Below, piece after piece: positions 23,708 to 31,081 of a DNA stretch of 64,000 bases (positions are counted from its first letter, which is position 1; each line of letters opens with the position of its first letter). Made by a program: the position numbers and the translations under genes. Under the pieces are notes generated by a model. It was given only the letters and a program-made list of their open reading frames with translations, was not told the origin of the DNA and searched no databases. This stretch comes from an uncultured Alphaproteobacteria bacterium (GTDB lineage: Bacteria > Pseudomonadota > Alphaproteobacteria > Rhizobiales > Ancalomicrobiaceae): assembly GCA_937892955.1 (NCBI GenBank), contig CALBKH010000003.1, positions 1 to 64,000 on the forward strand. Direction: 5' to 3'.

Positions 23708-24700
23708 ATGGCCGTCTACACCGAAGTCTCCGACGAGGAGCTGGAAGCCTTCGTCGCCGGCTACGACATCGGCAACGTGCTCTCCTTCAAGGGCATCGCC
23801 GAAGGGGTGGAGAACTCCAACTACCTGCTGAGGACGAGCGAGGGGCAGTTCATCCTCACTCTCTACGAGAAGCGGGTGAACCCGAACGATCTGCCGTTCT
23901 TCCTCGGCCTGATGGAACATCTCGCCGAGCACGGCCTCGGCTGCCCGCTGCCGGTCCACGACCGCGAGGGGCGAAGCCTCGGCACGCTCGCCGGGCGGCC
24001 GGCAGCGGTCGTCACCTTCCTCGAAGGCATGTGGGTGCGGCGACCGACGGCGCATCACTGCGGGCTGCTCGGCGAGGCGCTGGCACGGATGCATCTGGCC
24101 GGCGCCGACTTCGACATCCGCCGCCCCAATGCGCTGTCGATGCCGTCGTGGCGGCCGCTGTGGGAGAAGTCGCGGGCGCGCGCCGACGAAGTCGCTCCGG
24201 GGCTCGCCGCCGACATCGAAGCCGAACTCGATCAGCTCGAAGCGCTCTGGCCGAAGGATCTTCCGCAAGGCGTCATCCACGCCGACCTCTTCCCCGACAA
24301 CGTCTTCTTCCTCGGTGGCGAGCTCTCCGGCCTGATCGACTTCTATTTCGCCTGCGACGACTTCCTCGCCTACGACGTGGCGATCTGCCTCAATTCCTGG
24401 TGCTTCGAACAGGACCTGTCGTTCAACCTGACCAAGGGTCAGGCGCTGCTCGACGGCTACATGCGCGTCCGGCCGCTGTCGTCGGCGGAACTGGCGGCGC
24501 TGCCGATCTTCGCCCGCGGCTCGGCGCTGCGCTTCCTGCTGACCCGCCTCTACGACTGGCTCAACGTGCCGCCGGGGGCACTGGTGAAGCCGAAGGACCC
24601 GCTCGAGTATCACCGCAAGCTGCGCTTCCACCGCGGCGTCACCGACGCCTCGGGCTATGTCTTCGCCCTCGGCGGCCGACCCTACGAGGTGTCGCCGTGA
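23708..24700 (+). CDS. thrB: Homoserine kinase (choline-kinase-fold type)
   Basis: Phosphorylates homoserine for threonine synthesis. This is the alphaproteobacterial/pseudomonad ThrB type related to aminoglycoside and choline kinases, not the GHMP type. The 330-residue protein shows GVENSNYLLRTSEGQFILTLYE (nucleotide site), GVIHADLFPDNVFF (catalytic Brenner-type HxDxxxxN motif) and GLIDFYFACDDFLAYDVAIC (metal-binding Asp). Its stop overlaps the GTG start of rnhA. Threonine synthase, the next step, is in the same window at 42071-43480 but not linked. Confidence 0.95.
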   Translation: MAVYTEVSDEELEAFVAGYDIGNVLSFKGIAEGVENSNYLLRTSEGQFILTLYEKRVNPNDLPFFLGLMEHLAEHGLGCPLPVHDREGRSLGTLAGRPAAVVTFLEGMWVRRPTAHHCGLLGEALARMHLAGADFDIRRPNALSMPSWRPLWEKSRARADEVAPGLAADIEAELDQLEALWPKDLPQGVIHADLFPDNVFFLGGELSGLIDFYFACDDFLAYDVAICLNSWCFEQDLSFNLTKGQALLDGYMRVRPLSSAELAALPIFARGSALRFLLTRLYDWLNVPPGALVKPKDPLEYHRKLRFHRGVTDASGYVFALGGRPYEVSP

Positions 24701-25218
24701 GCGAGGAGACGGACGCCCCCGCCTCCCCCGCGCGCAAGAGGCGCGAGCGCCCTTCGGGCACGGTGGTGATCCACACCGACGGGGCGTGTTCGGGCAATCC
24801 CGGCCCCGGCGGTTGGGGGGCTCTGCTCGAGTGGGGCGACCACGTCAAGGAACTGAAGGGCGGCGAAGCCGACACCACCAACAACCGCATGGAGATGATG
24901 GCGGCGATCGCGGCGCTGGAAGCGTTGACGCGGCCCTGCACCATCGAATTGTGGACCGACTCCAACTACCTCAAGGGCGGCATCACCGGCTGGATCCACG
25001 GCTGGAAGAAGAACGGCTGGAAGACCGCCGACAAGAAGCCGGTGAAGAACGTCGATCTGTGGCAGCGGCTGGAGGCGGCGCTGGAGCGCCACACCGTCTC
25101 CTGGCACTGGCTCAAGGGCCACGCCGGCCACGTCGAGAACGAACGCGCCGACACGCTGGCGCGCGAGGGCATGGAGCCGTTCAAACGGCGCGGCGGCGAG
25201 GCCCCGATCGGGTCATGA
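24697..25218 (+). CDS. rnhA: Ribonuclease HI
   Basis: Cuts the RNA strand of RNA-DNA hybrids. The 173-residue protein starts at GTG 24697, overlapping the thrB stop. The four catalytic acids are Asp28 (HTDGACSGNPGPGGWG), Glu66 (NNRMEMMA), Asp88 (WTDSNYL) and Asp152 (NERADTLA). The GWKKNGWKTADKKPVKN basic protrusion for hybrid binding is intact. The first 20 residues are a variable, charged extension. It ends in an ATGA overlap with the next gene. Confidence 0.95.
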   Translation: MSEETDAPASPARKRRERPSGTVVIHTDGACSGNPGPGGWGALLEWGDHVKELKGGEADTTNNRMEMMAAIAALEALTRPCTIELWTDSNYLKGGITGWIHGWKKNGWKTADKKPVKNVDLWQRLEAALERHTVSWHWLKGHAGHVENERADTLAREGMEPFKRRGGEAPIGS

Positions 25219-26141
25219 GCGCCGCCTCTCCGCCCCGCCGGCGCGTCGCCCTGCTGATCAACCCCGCCGCCGGGCGGCACGACCCGGCGAGGCTCGATCG
25301 ATTGGCGGAGGCGTTGGTGGGGCGCGGCCTCGAGACCGAGGTGGTGGTCAGCCGATCGCCGGGCGATCTGGCGCAGCGCCTCTGCGAGGTCGAGGCGGAC
25401 GTGGTGGCGGTGTCGGGCGGCGACGGCACCATCAACGAGGTGGTGGGCGCGCTCGTCGCCCGATCCGGACGGATGCCGCAGTTGGCGGTCGTGCCCGACG
25501 GCACCGCCAACGTTCTCGCCCACGAATATCGGCTGCCGCGACACATCGAGGCGATCGCCGAAGCGATCAGCCGGGGACGGACGCGACCGCTGCATCTCGG
25601 CACGGCGCAGCTCGACGGCGAAGGCCCACGGCCGTTCTTCCTGATGACCTCGATCGGCTTCGACGCCGAGGTGGTGCGGGCGGTCGAGGACAGGTCTCCG
25701 CGCCGGTTCAAGAAAGTCGTCTTCGCCCTCGAAGCGGTGCGCCGCGGCTTCGGCCGGCGGTCGCGGCTCCACGTCGCCGCCGTCACCGCGCGCGGCGAGC
25801 GTCTCGCCTTCGACTGCGCGCTGGCGGTGGTGACCAAGGCGCGCCACTACGGCGGCCCGTTCGTCCTGGTCGACGGCGTGGCGATGGATCGGCCGGGGTT
25901 GAGGCTGGTGGCGCTCGCCGACGATCGCCCGGCGGCCCTGATGCGGGCCGCCTGGGGCGTGGCGACACGACGGCTCGAGCGCATGGCGGGCGTGACCGTC
26001 GTCGACGTCGTCTCGGCCACCGTGACCACCGCGGACGGAGGACCCGTCGCGGTGCAGATCGACGGCGAACCGCACGGCGCGACACCCGTGGAGGTGAACG
26101 CCGCGCCGCACGTCCTCGAGCTGATCGTCGCGGAAGCGTGA
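25215..26141 (+). CDS. Diacylglycerol/lipid kinase family protein
   Basis: The 308-residue protein belongs to the DAGK catalytic-domain (YegS/BmrU) family of lipid kinases. The ATP-binding motif SGGDGTINEV is at residues 67-76, preceded by LLINPAAGR (13-21) and followed by VVPDGTANVLAHEY. The C-terminal half is the beta-sandwich lipid-binding domain ending in a QIDGEPHGATPVEV segment. The substrate (diacylglycerol, sphingoid base or another lipid alcohol) cannot be told. It is translationally coupled to rnhA. Confidence 0.92.
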   Translation: MSAASPPRRRVALLINPAAGRHDPARLDRLAEALVGRGLETEVVVSRSPGDLAQRLCEVEADVVAVSGGDGTINEVVGALVARSGRMPQLAVVPDGTANVLAHEYRLPRHIEAIAEAISRGRTRPLHLGTAQLDGEGPRPFFLMTSIGFDAEVVRAVEDRSPRRFKKVVFALEAVRRGFGRRSRLHVAAVTARGERLAFDCALAVVTKARHYGGPFVLVDGVAMDRPGLRLVALADDRPAALMRAAWGVATRRLERMAGVTVVDVVSATVTTADGGPVAVQIDGEPHGATPVEVNAAPHVLELIVAEA

Positions 26142-26159
26142 ACCGGACCGGGGACGGTC

Positions 26160-26189
26160 GGCGGGAGAGGCCGCGCCGGGTCTCCCGCC
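26160..26189. terminator. Hairpin between convergent genes
   Basis: 9-bp arms (26160-26168 with 26181-26189) lie in the 55-bp gap between the lipid-kinase gene and the peroxiredoxin gene. It probably serves both directions; there is no real T-run. Confidence 0.4.
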
Positions 26190-26196
26190 TTCGCCG

Positions 26197-26685
26197 TCAG
26201 CCGAGGTGGCTCAGCATGCAGGACCCGCCGGTGAGGTCGGCGACGCCGGGCTTCTCTTCGAAGTTGATCTCCTTCACCACGCCGTCGTCGACCAGCATCG
26301 ACCAGCGCTGCGACCGGATCCCCATGCCGGCGGCGGTGAGATCGAGGGTGAGGCCGACCGCGGTGGTGAAGGCGGCGGCGCCGTCGGCGAGGAAGAGGAT
26401 CTTGCCGTCGGCGTCGTTGGCCTTGGACCAGGCGTCCATGACGAAGACGTCGTTGACCGCGACGACGGCGATGGTGTCGACGCCCTTGGCGAGGATCGCC
26501 TCGCGATTGGCGAGATAACCCGGCAGGTGCGCCTTGGAGCAGGTCGGGGTGAAGGCGCCGGGGACGGCGAAGAGCACGACCTTCTTGCCCGCGAAGACGT
26601 CGGCGGTGGAGATCTCCTTCACGCCTTCGACGGTCATGGTCTTGAAGGTGGCTGCGGGCAGGCGGTCGCCGACGGCGATGGTCAT
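26197..26685 (-). CDS. Peroxiredoxin (Prx5-like)
   Basis: Thiol peroxidase reducing hydrogen peroxide and organic hydroperoxides. The 162-residue protein has peroxidatic Cys49 in PGAFTPTCSKAHLPGY, the Prx5/AhpE-like signature. A second cysteine lies near the end in GGSCMLSHLG, and the mid-protein NDVFVMDAWSKAN segment is typical. Eukaryotic Prx5 uses a distant cysteine as resolver; whether the C-terminal one does so here is open. ATG 26685 has CAGGAG upstream. It lies 110 bp downstream of the DsbD-like gene on the same strand. Confidence 0.93.
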   Translation of the reverse strand: MTIAVGDRLPAATFKTMTVEGVKEISTADVFAGKKVVLFAVPGAFTPTCSKAHLPGYLANREAILAKGVDTIAVVAVNDVFVMDAWSKANDADGKILFLADGAAAFTTAVGLTLDLTAAGMGIRSQRWSMLVDDGVVKEINFEEKPGVADLTGGSCMLSHLG

Positions 26686-26795
26686 GGGTGGTCTCCTGAC
26701 GGGCGATGAGGCGCGGGACGCGCGGGAACGGAAGTGGCGCGGGACGCACGAGAACGGAAGAGGCGCTCGACGCGCCGGGACGGATCACTTCCGAT

Positions 26796-27674
26796 CTAGG
26801 GCTTCGCGACGGTGGCGTCGAGGGTGACGTTCTGCTCGACCACGCGGTCGCCGAGACGCAGGGTGAAGCGCAGCTCGGCGCCCTCGAGCTTCGCGTCGCG
26901 CGGCACGCCGTCGAGCTCGAAGCGCCAGACCTCGCTGCCGGACCCGCCGCCGACCCGGGTCGGCAGGGGCAGCGCCCATTCCGCCGTCGGCCCTTCGACG
27001 AGCACGTCGCGCGGCTCCGCGGCGGCGGCACCCTCCGGCGTCTTCACCCGGACGAGGACGGCGCCGGCGATGCTGTCGCCGTCGCGATCGCGCTCGAGCG
27101 ACATCACCCAGGGGGCCGTGCCGCTGACCGCGGGCGTCGGCAATCGGCTGCGGGCGTCGCGCAGACGGTCGAGGGCGGCGGCATCGACGGCCATGTCGGG
27201 GACGACGGCGCCGGTCAGATGCGCCGACACCGGCACGCAGATCTCGCGGCACAGGCCGATCTGGACGTCGAGATCGAGCTGCGCCGGCTTCGTCGGATCG
27301 GCGAGGGCGAGGTCGATCGGCAGGACCACCGGGCCGGTGTAGCCGATCGAGGTGACGCCCTCTTCGCCGAAGCGGACGGGAGCGGGAAAGCGCAGGTCGA
27401 AGGCGGTCGCGCCGGTCGACTTCGACCAGTCGACGACCGGCGGGATGCCGGCGTCGCCGGGAGTGCGCCAGTAGGTCTTCCAACCGGGTTCGAGGGCGAT
27501 CTCGATGCCGAGCTCGGGACGGCCGTCGACGATGCCGGCGACGACGAGGCGCACCGCGGCGCCGGGCTTCGACGGTGTCGACGCGGCGGCGACCGCGGCC
27601 GGTAGGCCGGCGAGAAGGGCTGCGACGAGGGCGAGGCGACCCGCGGACGGGTGCGCACGGAGACGACGAAACAT
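26796..27674 (-). CDS. DsbD N-terminal-domain-like periplasmic protein
   Basis: The 292-residue protein has a signal peptide (RLALVAALLAGLPAAVAAAS). Its domain resembles the N-terminal thiol-exchange domain of DsbD: GWKTYWRTPGDAGIPPVVDWS, then IGYTGPVVLPIDLAL and GLCREICVPVSAHL with a CX3C cysteine pair. The membrane and thioredoxin parts of DsbD are missing, so it is a stand-alone module. It may pass electrons to other periplasmic thiol proteins; partner unknown. Start ATG 27674 with GGGAAG upstream; the frame extends further but the signal peptide fixes it. Confidence 0.88.
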   Translation of the reverse strand: MFRRLRAHPSAGRLALVAALLAGLPAAVAAASTPSKPGAAVRLVVAGIVDGRPELGIEIALEPGWKTYWRTPGDAGIPPVVDWSKSTGATAFDLRFPAPVRFGEEGVTSIGYTGPVVLPIDLALADPTKPAQLDLDVQIGLCREICVPVSAHLTGAVVPDMAVDAAALDRLRDARSRLPTPAVSGTAPWVMSLERDRDGDSIAGAVLVRVKTPEGAAAAEPRDVLVEGPTAEWALPLPTRVGGGSGSEVWRFELDGVPRDAKLEGAELRFTLRLGDRVVEQNVTLDATVAKP

Positions 27675-27934
27675 GGACTTCCCGATCGGTTCCAGGTGGC
27701 GCGACACTAGCCGTTCGTGCGCCGATCGTCTCGTCACGGTCGTGCACCTTAGCCTCGAGAGCGCGTGATCGGCGTCACCGAATTCGGACGATCGTCCGAC
27801 ACCACCCTTTCGAAACGCCTCGGCCATCCCTATCTTCGGCATCAGGTGAGACCCGCCGCCACTCACGGGAGAGGGGCGACGGACGAGAGTACCGCGGTCC
27901 GGGTCGCAGACACACGGACGACGAGGGGCCGGAG

Positions 27935-28543
27935 ATGTCGAACGAAGAGACGGCGCGCGAGCCCGATTCCCTGGCGGGGAAGATCCTGATCGCCATGCCG
28001 GGCATGGAGGACAAGCGGTTCGCCCGATCGCTGGTCTATCTGTGTGCGCATTCGAGCGACGGGGCGATGGGCATCATCCTCAACCAGCCGGCGCCGTCGG
28101 CGTCCTCCTTCGCCGAACTGCTGGTCCAGCTCGACATCGTCGGCGAGGACGAGAGCGGCACTCTGTCGCCGCTCGCCCGATCGATGACGGTGCAGAACGG
28201 CGGCCCGGTGGAGACGACGCGCGGCTTCGTGCTGCACTCCTCGGACTATTTCATCGAGAACGCGACGCTGCCGATCGACGACCATTTCTCGCTGACGACG
28301 ACGCTCGAGGTGCTCAAGGCGATCGCCGAGGGCCGCGGCCCGAAGGACGCGATCATGACGCTCGGCTATGCCGGCTGGGGCGCCGGCCAGCTCGAGAGCG
28401 AGATCCAGTGGAACGGCTGGCTGCACTGCCCGGCCGACCCGATTCTGGTGTTCGACCGCGACCTCGACGCCAAATACGACCGGGCGCTGAAGAAGCTCGG
28501 CATCGACATCGGCCTCCTGTCCCGCGACGCCGGGCACGGCTGA
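27935..28543 (+). CDS. YqgE/AlgH family protein
   Basis: The 202-residue protein belongs to UPF0301, with LAGKILIAMPGMEDKRFARSLVYLC at 13-37 and HSSDGAMGIILNQPA at 39-53. QNGGPVETTRGFVLHS (91-106) and a YAGWGAGQLESEIQWNGWL (147-165) segment follow. The family is widespread and its biochemical role is unclear. Start ATG 27935 is the beginning conserved in relatives (AGAGGGGCCGGAG upstream). Its stop codon abuts the stop of the convergent GNAT gene, giving the joint sequence TGATCA. Confidence 0.93.
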   Translation: MSNEETAREPDSLAGKILIAMPGMEDKRFARSLVYLCAHSSDGAMGIILNQPAPSASSFAELLVQLDIVGEDESGTLSPLARSMTVQNGGPVETTRGFVLHSSDYFIENATLPIDDHFSLTTTLEVLKAIAEGRGPKDAIMTLGYAGWGAGQLESEIQWNGWLHCPADPILVFDRDLDAKYDRALKKLGIDIGLLSRDAGHG

Positions 28544-29092
28544 TCATCCCGAGACCGCGTCCCGATCCTCGGCGCGGAGATCGCGAACCAGATAGCGCAC
28601 CGTCTTGGCGCCACCATGGATCGTCGCCACACCGACCACCTCGAAACCGAGGGCGGCGTGGAAGGCGTCCGATTCGGGGTTCGGCGGATCGGAATTGACC
28701 TCGCAGACGATGCGGCCGTGTCCGGCGCGGGCGGCTCGGTCGAAGAGGCGACGGTAGAGACGGCGCGCGTGACCTCGACCGCGCGCCCGGGACGCGACCA
28801 CGATGCGGTCGACGTAGACGAAGCGGTCGAAGCGCGACCGGAACCACAGAAAATTGGGGCTGTCGTAGTCCGCGTCATGGTCGAAGGCGAGAAGCAGGGC
28901 GTCGCCGTCGCCGATCCGCATCGCCGCGAAAGCCTCCGCCACCAGCCGACCGAATCGATCCGGCTCGAGCCACGACAGTTCGACGGCATGGGCGTTGTTC
29001 AGGCCGACGAGGGCGTCGCGGAGCGCCCCGTCTTCGGCGACGTCGGCGGCGGTGACGGCGACCGGGCCGTCGGCGGCGGGAGCGTCGGTCAC
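28544..29092 (-). CDS. GNAT family N-acetyltransferase
   Basis: The 182-residue protein starts at GTG 29092, overlapping the stop of the IalB gene by 4 bp (GTGA). It has NNAHAVELSWLEPDRFGRLV and YVDRIVVASRARGRGHARRLYRRL, the last being the acetyl-CoA pyrophosphate loop (RxRGxG/A). ESDAFHAALGFEVVG follows. Substrate unknown. The overlap implies co-translation with the IalB-family gene. Convergent with yqgE. Confidence 0.88.
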   Translation of the reverse strand: MTDAPAADGPVAVTAADVAEDGALRDALVGLNNAHAVELSWLEPDRFGRLVAEAFAAMRIGDGDALLLAFDHDADYDSPNFLWFRSRFDRFVYVDRIVVASRARGRGHARRLYRRLFDRAARAGHGRIVCEVNSDPPNPESDAFHAALGFEVVGVATIHGGAKTVRYLVRDLRAEDRDAVSG

Positions 29093-29613
29093 GGCAGCTT
29101 GTCGAAACCCTCGGTGAAGCCCTTGAGCGCGATCGGGATGCCGATACCCTCTTCCGGCGTCTGGAAGACGATGAAGGTTGCGGTGGAGCCCTTCTTCATC
29201 TGGTCGGCGAGCTTGTCGTCCATGACCACCTCGGCGACGCAACCGTTGGGCAGGCAGCGCACGAAGGGCGTGCGGCCGACGTCGGTCTGGTCGACCTTGA
29301 GGCCGAGGCCGGAGGGCAGCAGCACCCCGAGGGGAGCGAGGACGCGCAGGATGCGCTGCTTCTTGTCGGCGGTCTTCAGCACGATCACCGACAGGCCGAC
29401 GTTGGGGCGATCCTCGGCGGTGACGTTCTGGATGAGGGCGCACTGCTCCGACTTCGCCCCCGGCGGCGTGTCGCAGCGGATCTGCCAGTCGGCGTGTTGC
29501 GACTTGACCGCTCCCTGCGCGAAGGCCGGCGCCGCGGCGACCGCGGCCGCCAGACCCGCGCCGATGGCGAGAGCGAAGCCGGCGCGGCGCGGCGAAATCG
29601 TCGGATGGGTCAT
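29089..29613 (-). CDS. Invasion-associated locus B (IalB) family protein
   Basis: The 174-residue exported protein has a signal peptide ending AAAPAFAQ. The mature part begins HADWQIRCDTPPGAKSEQCALIQNV, and TPFVRCLPNGCVAEVVMDD follows, with four cysteines spaced as in the IalB family. The family is named from Bartonella, but free-living relatives carry it, so no virulence role should be inferred. ATG 29613 has AAGGAG upstream; a longer frame to 29655 would spoil the signal peptide. First gene of a two-gene unit with the GNAT enzyme. Confidence 0.9.
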   Translation of the reverse strand: MTHPTISPRRAGFALAIGAGLAAAVAAAPAFAQGAVKSQHADWQIRCDTPPGAKSEQCALIQNVTAEDRPNVGLSVIVLKTADKKQRILRVLAPLGVLLPSGLGLKVDQTDVGRTPFVRCLPNGCVAEVVMDDKLADQMKKGSTATFIVFQTPEEGIGIPIALKGFTEGFDKLP

Positions 29614-29790
29614 CGTCTCACTCCTTGCGGCCGGGATCCCCGGCGACCGATTCATGCAAAAACCCTAATGATTCTCCGGGCTTCACGGGGGCGCGACGAA
29701 TCGTCTCGCCCCCCTCTCCTCCGACCCTGCCCGAGCCGTGGTGTGGAGACCAGAGGGTCGGCGCGAATCCGCCGTCGCGGAGCCCGATCA

Positions 29791-29819
29791 CACGATCGCG
29801 TTCGTCGCGCGCGATCGTG
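29791..29819. promoter_or_regulatory. Long perfect inverted repeat in the IalB/ctaC divergent spacer
   Basis: CACGATCGCG (29791-29800) and CGCGATCGTG (29810-29819) are perfect 10-bp arms with a 9-nt centre. It could be an operator or a cruciform; there is no T-run. It lies about 180 bp upstream of the IalB-family start and 290 bp upstream of ctaC. Apart from this and the FNR-type box at 29933, the 498-bp spacer 29614-30111 holds nothing I recognise. Confidence 0.4.
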
Positions 29820-29932
29820 GCGTTCCTCGGGCAGGCCGGCCGAATAGCGGTCACGGGGGGATGAAATGTCGCAGTTCATCCCCACGGGGTGGTTGCGGAC
29901 GGTCGCGAGCTGTGCACATCCTGTGTTCGTCC

Positions 29933-29946
29933 TTGATCTACATCAA
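29933..29946 (+). promoter_or_regulatory. FNR/FixK-type operator upstream of the aa3 oxidase genes
   Basis: TTGAT-CTAC-ATCAA matches the FNR/FixK consensus TTGATNNNNATCAA at every fixed position. It lies 166 bp upstream of the ctaC start. Oxygen- or redox-responsive FnrL/FixK proteins are the expected ligands. Whether it activates or represses depends on the unmapped transcription start. Confidence 0.7.
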
Positions 29947-30111
29947 TTGTGATGGGGCGGGATGTCGCAGTGCGGAATCGTACTGAGGCCGACCGATCGG
30001 CGCGCGAAACGATGGCGTTTCGACGAGCCGACGGTCCCGAGGGGGAAGCCGACCGTCGCCTCGCGCTCACCGGCCGAGCGGGTGACGGATGAGGAAAAGG
30101 GGTCTCGAAAC

Positions 30112-31020
30112 ATGATTTCGAAGACGACAGTGCCGTCCGTCGCCTCGCCTGCCCGCACGCTCGTCGGCGGGCTCACCGCCGCCGCCGGGCTCGCCGCCTC
30201 GACGTCGCTCGCCGCGGCGTCGCAGCCGGTGCCCTGGCAGATCGGGCTCCAGCCCGGCGCCTCGGCGGTGCGCGATCACATCGAGAGCTTCGCCGCCTTC
30301 ACTTTCTGGATCATCATCCCGATCACGTTGTTCGTGCTCGGCCTGCTGATCTGGGTGATGGTGAAGTTCAACGCCAAGGCGAACCCGGTTCCCTCCAAGA
30401 CCACCCACCACACCGGGCTCGAAATCGCCTGGACGGTGGTGCCTATCCTCATCCTGGTGGCGCTGGCGATCCCGTCCTTCCGCCTGCTCTACGAGGAGAT
30501 GGTGGTGCCGCCGGCCGACGTGACCATCAAGGTCACGGGCTACCAGTGGTACTGGGGCTACGAGTACACCGACCTCGTCGACGACAAGAAGAAGGCGCTC
30601 TCTTTCGACTCGGTGATGCTCGACGACACCAAGCGCAAGGATCCGGTGCGCCAGCCGCGCCTCCTGGCCGTCGACAACGAGGTGATCGTCCCGGTCGGCA
30701 AGGTCGTCCGCCTGCAGCTCACCGGCGCCGACGTCATCCACTCCTGGGCGCTGCCGGCGTTCGGCGTGAAGATGGACGCCAATCCGGGCCGGCTCAACGA
30801 GACCTGGTTCAAGGCCGAGAAGACCGGCGTGTTCTACGGCCAGTGTTCGGAACTGTGCGGGCGCGACCACGCCTTCATGCCGATCGCGGTCAACGTGGTG
30901 ACGCCGGACAAGTTCGACGCCTGGGCGAAGACCGCCAAGACGGACCTCGACGCCGCCTATCGCCAGCTCGCCGCCGCGGTCGACGCCGAAGGCGAACAGA
31001 CCCGTCTCGCCGCCCGCTGA
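30112..31020 (+). CDS. ctaC: Cytochrome c oxidase subunit II (aa3 type)
   Basis: Carries the CuA centre that receives electrons from cytochrome c. The 302-residue protein has a signal-like N-terminus and two membrane helices (WIIIPITLFVLGLLIWVMV, WTVVPILILVALAIPS). The YQWYWGYEY aromatic patch follows, with CuA ligands in IHSW and CSELCGRDHAFM (CX3C, His, Met). Start at ATG 30112; the frame runs 150 nt further upstream but lacks a ribosome site, whereas AAAAGGGG precedes this one. First gene of ctaC-ctaD-ctaB-coxF-ctaG-ctaE. Confidence 0.96.
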   Translation: MISKTTVPSVASPARTLVGGLTAAAGLAASTSLAAASQPVPWQIGLQPGASAVRDHIESFAAFTFWIIIPITLFVLGLLIWVMVKFNAKANPVPSKTTHHTGLEIAWTVVPILILVALAIPSFRLLYEEMVVPPADVTIKVTGYQWYWGYEYTDLVDDKKKALSFDSVMLDDTKRKDPVRQPRLLAVDNEVIVPVGKVVRLQLTGADVIHSWALPAFGVKMDANPGRLNETWFKAEKTGVFYGQCSELCGRDHAFMPIAVNVVTPDKFDAWAKTAKTDLDAAYRQLAAAVDAEGEQTRLAAR

Positions 31021-31081
31021 TCAAGACACACGCGACGGCGCGGCGAAGGAGCCCCCGTCACCCGCGCCCGAGGGACCTCCG

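Noticed and set aside
26796..27866. Longer start for the DsbD-like gene at 27866
   Set aside because: The extra 64 residues precede a complete signal peptide and show no conserved character. ATG 27674 is the sensible start.
29089..29613. IalB-family protein as evidence of a pathogen
   Set aside because: The family is widespread in free-living Hyphomicrobiales; no other virulence-associated gene is in the window.
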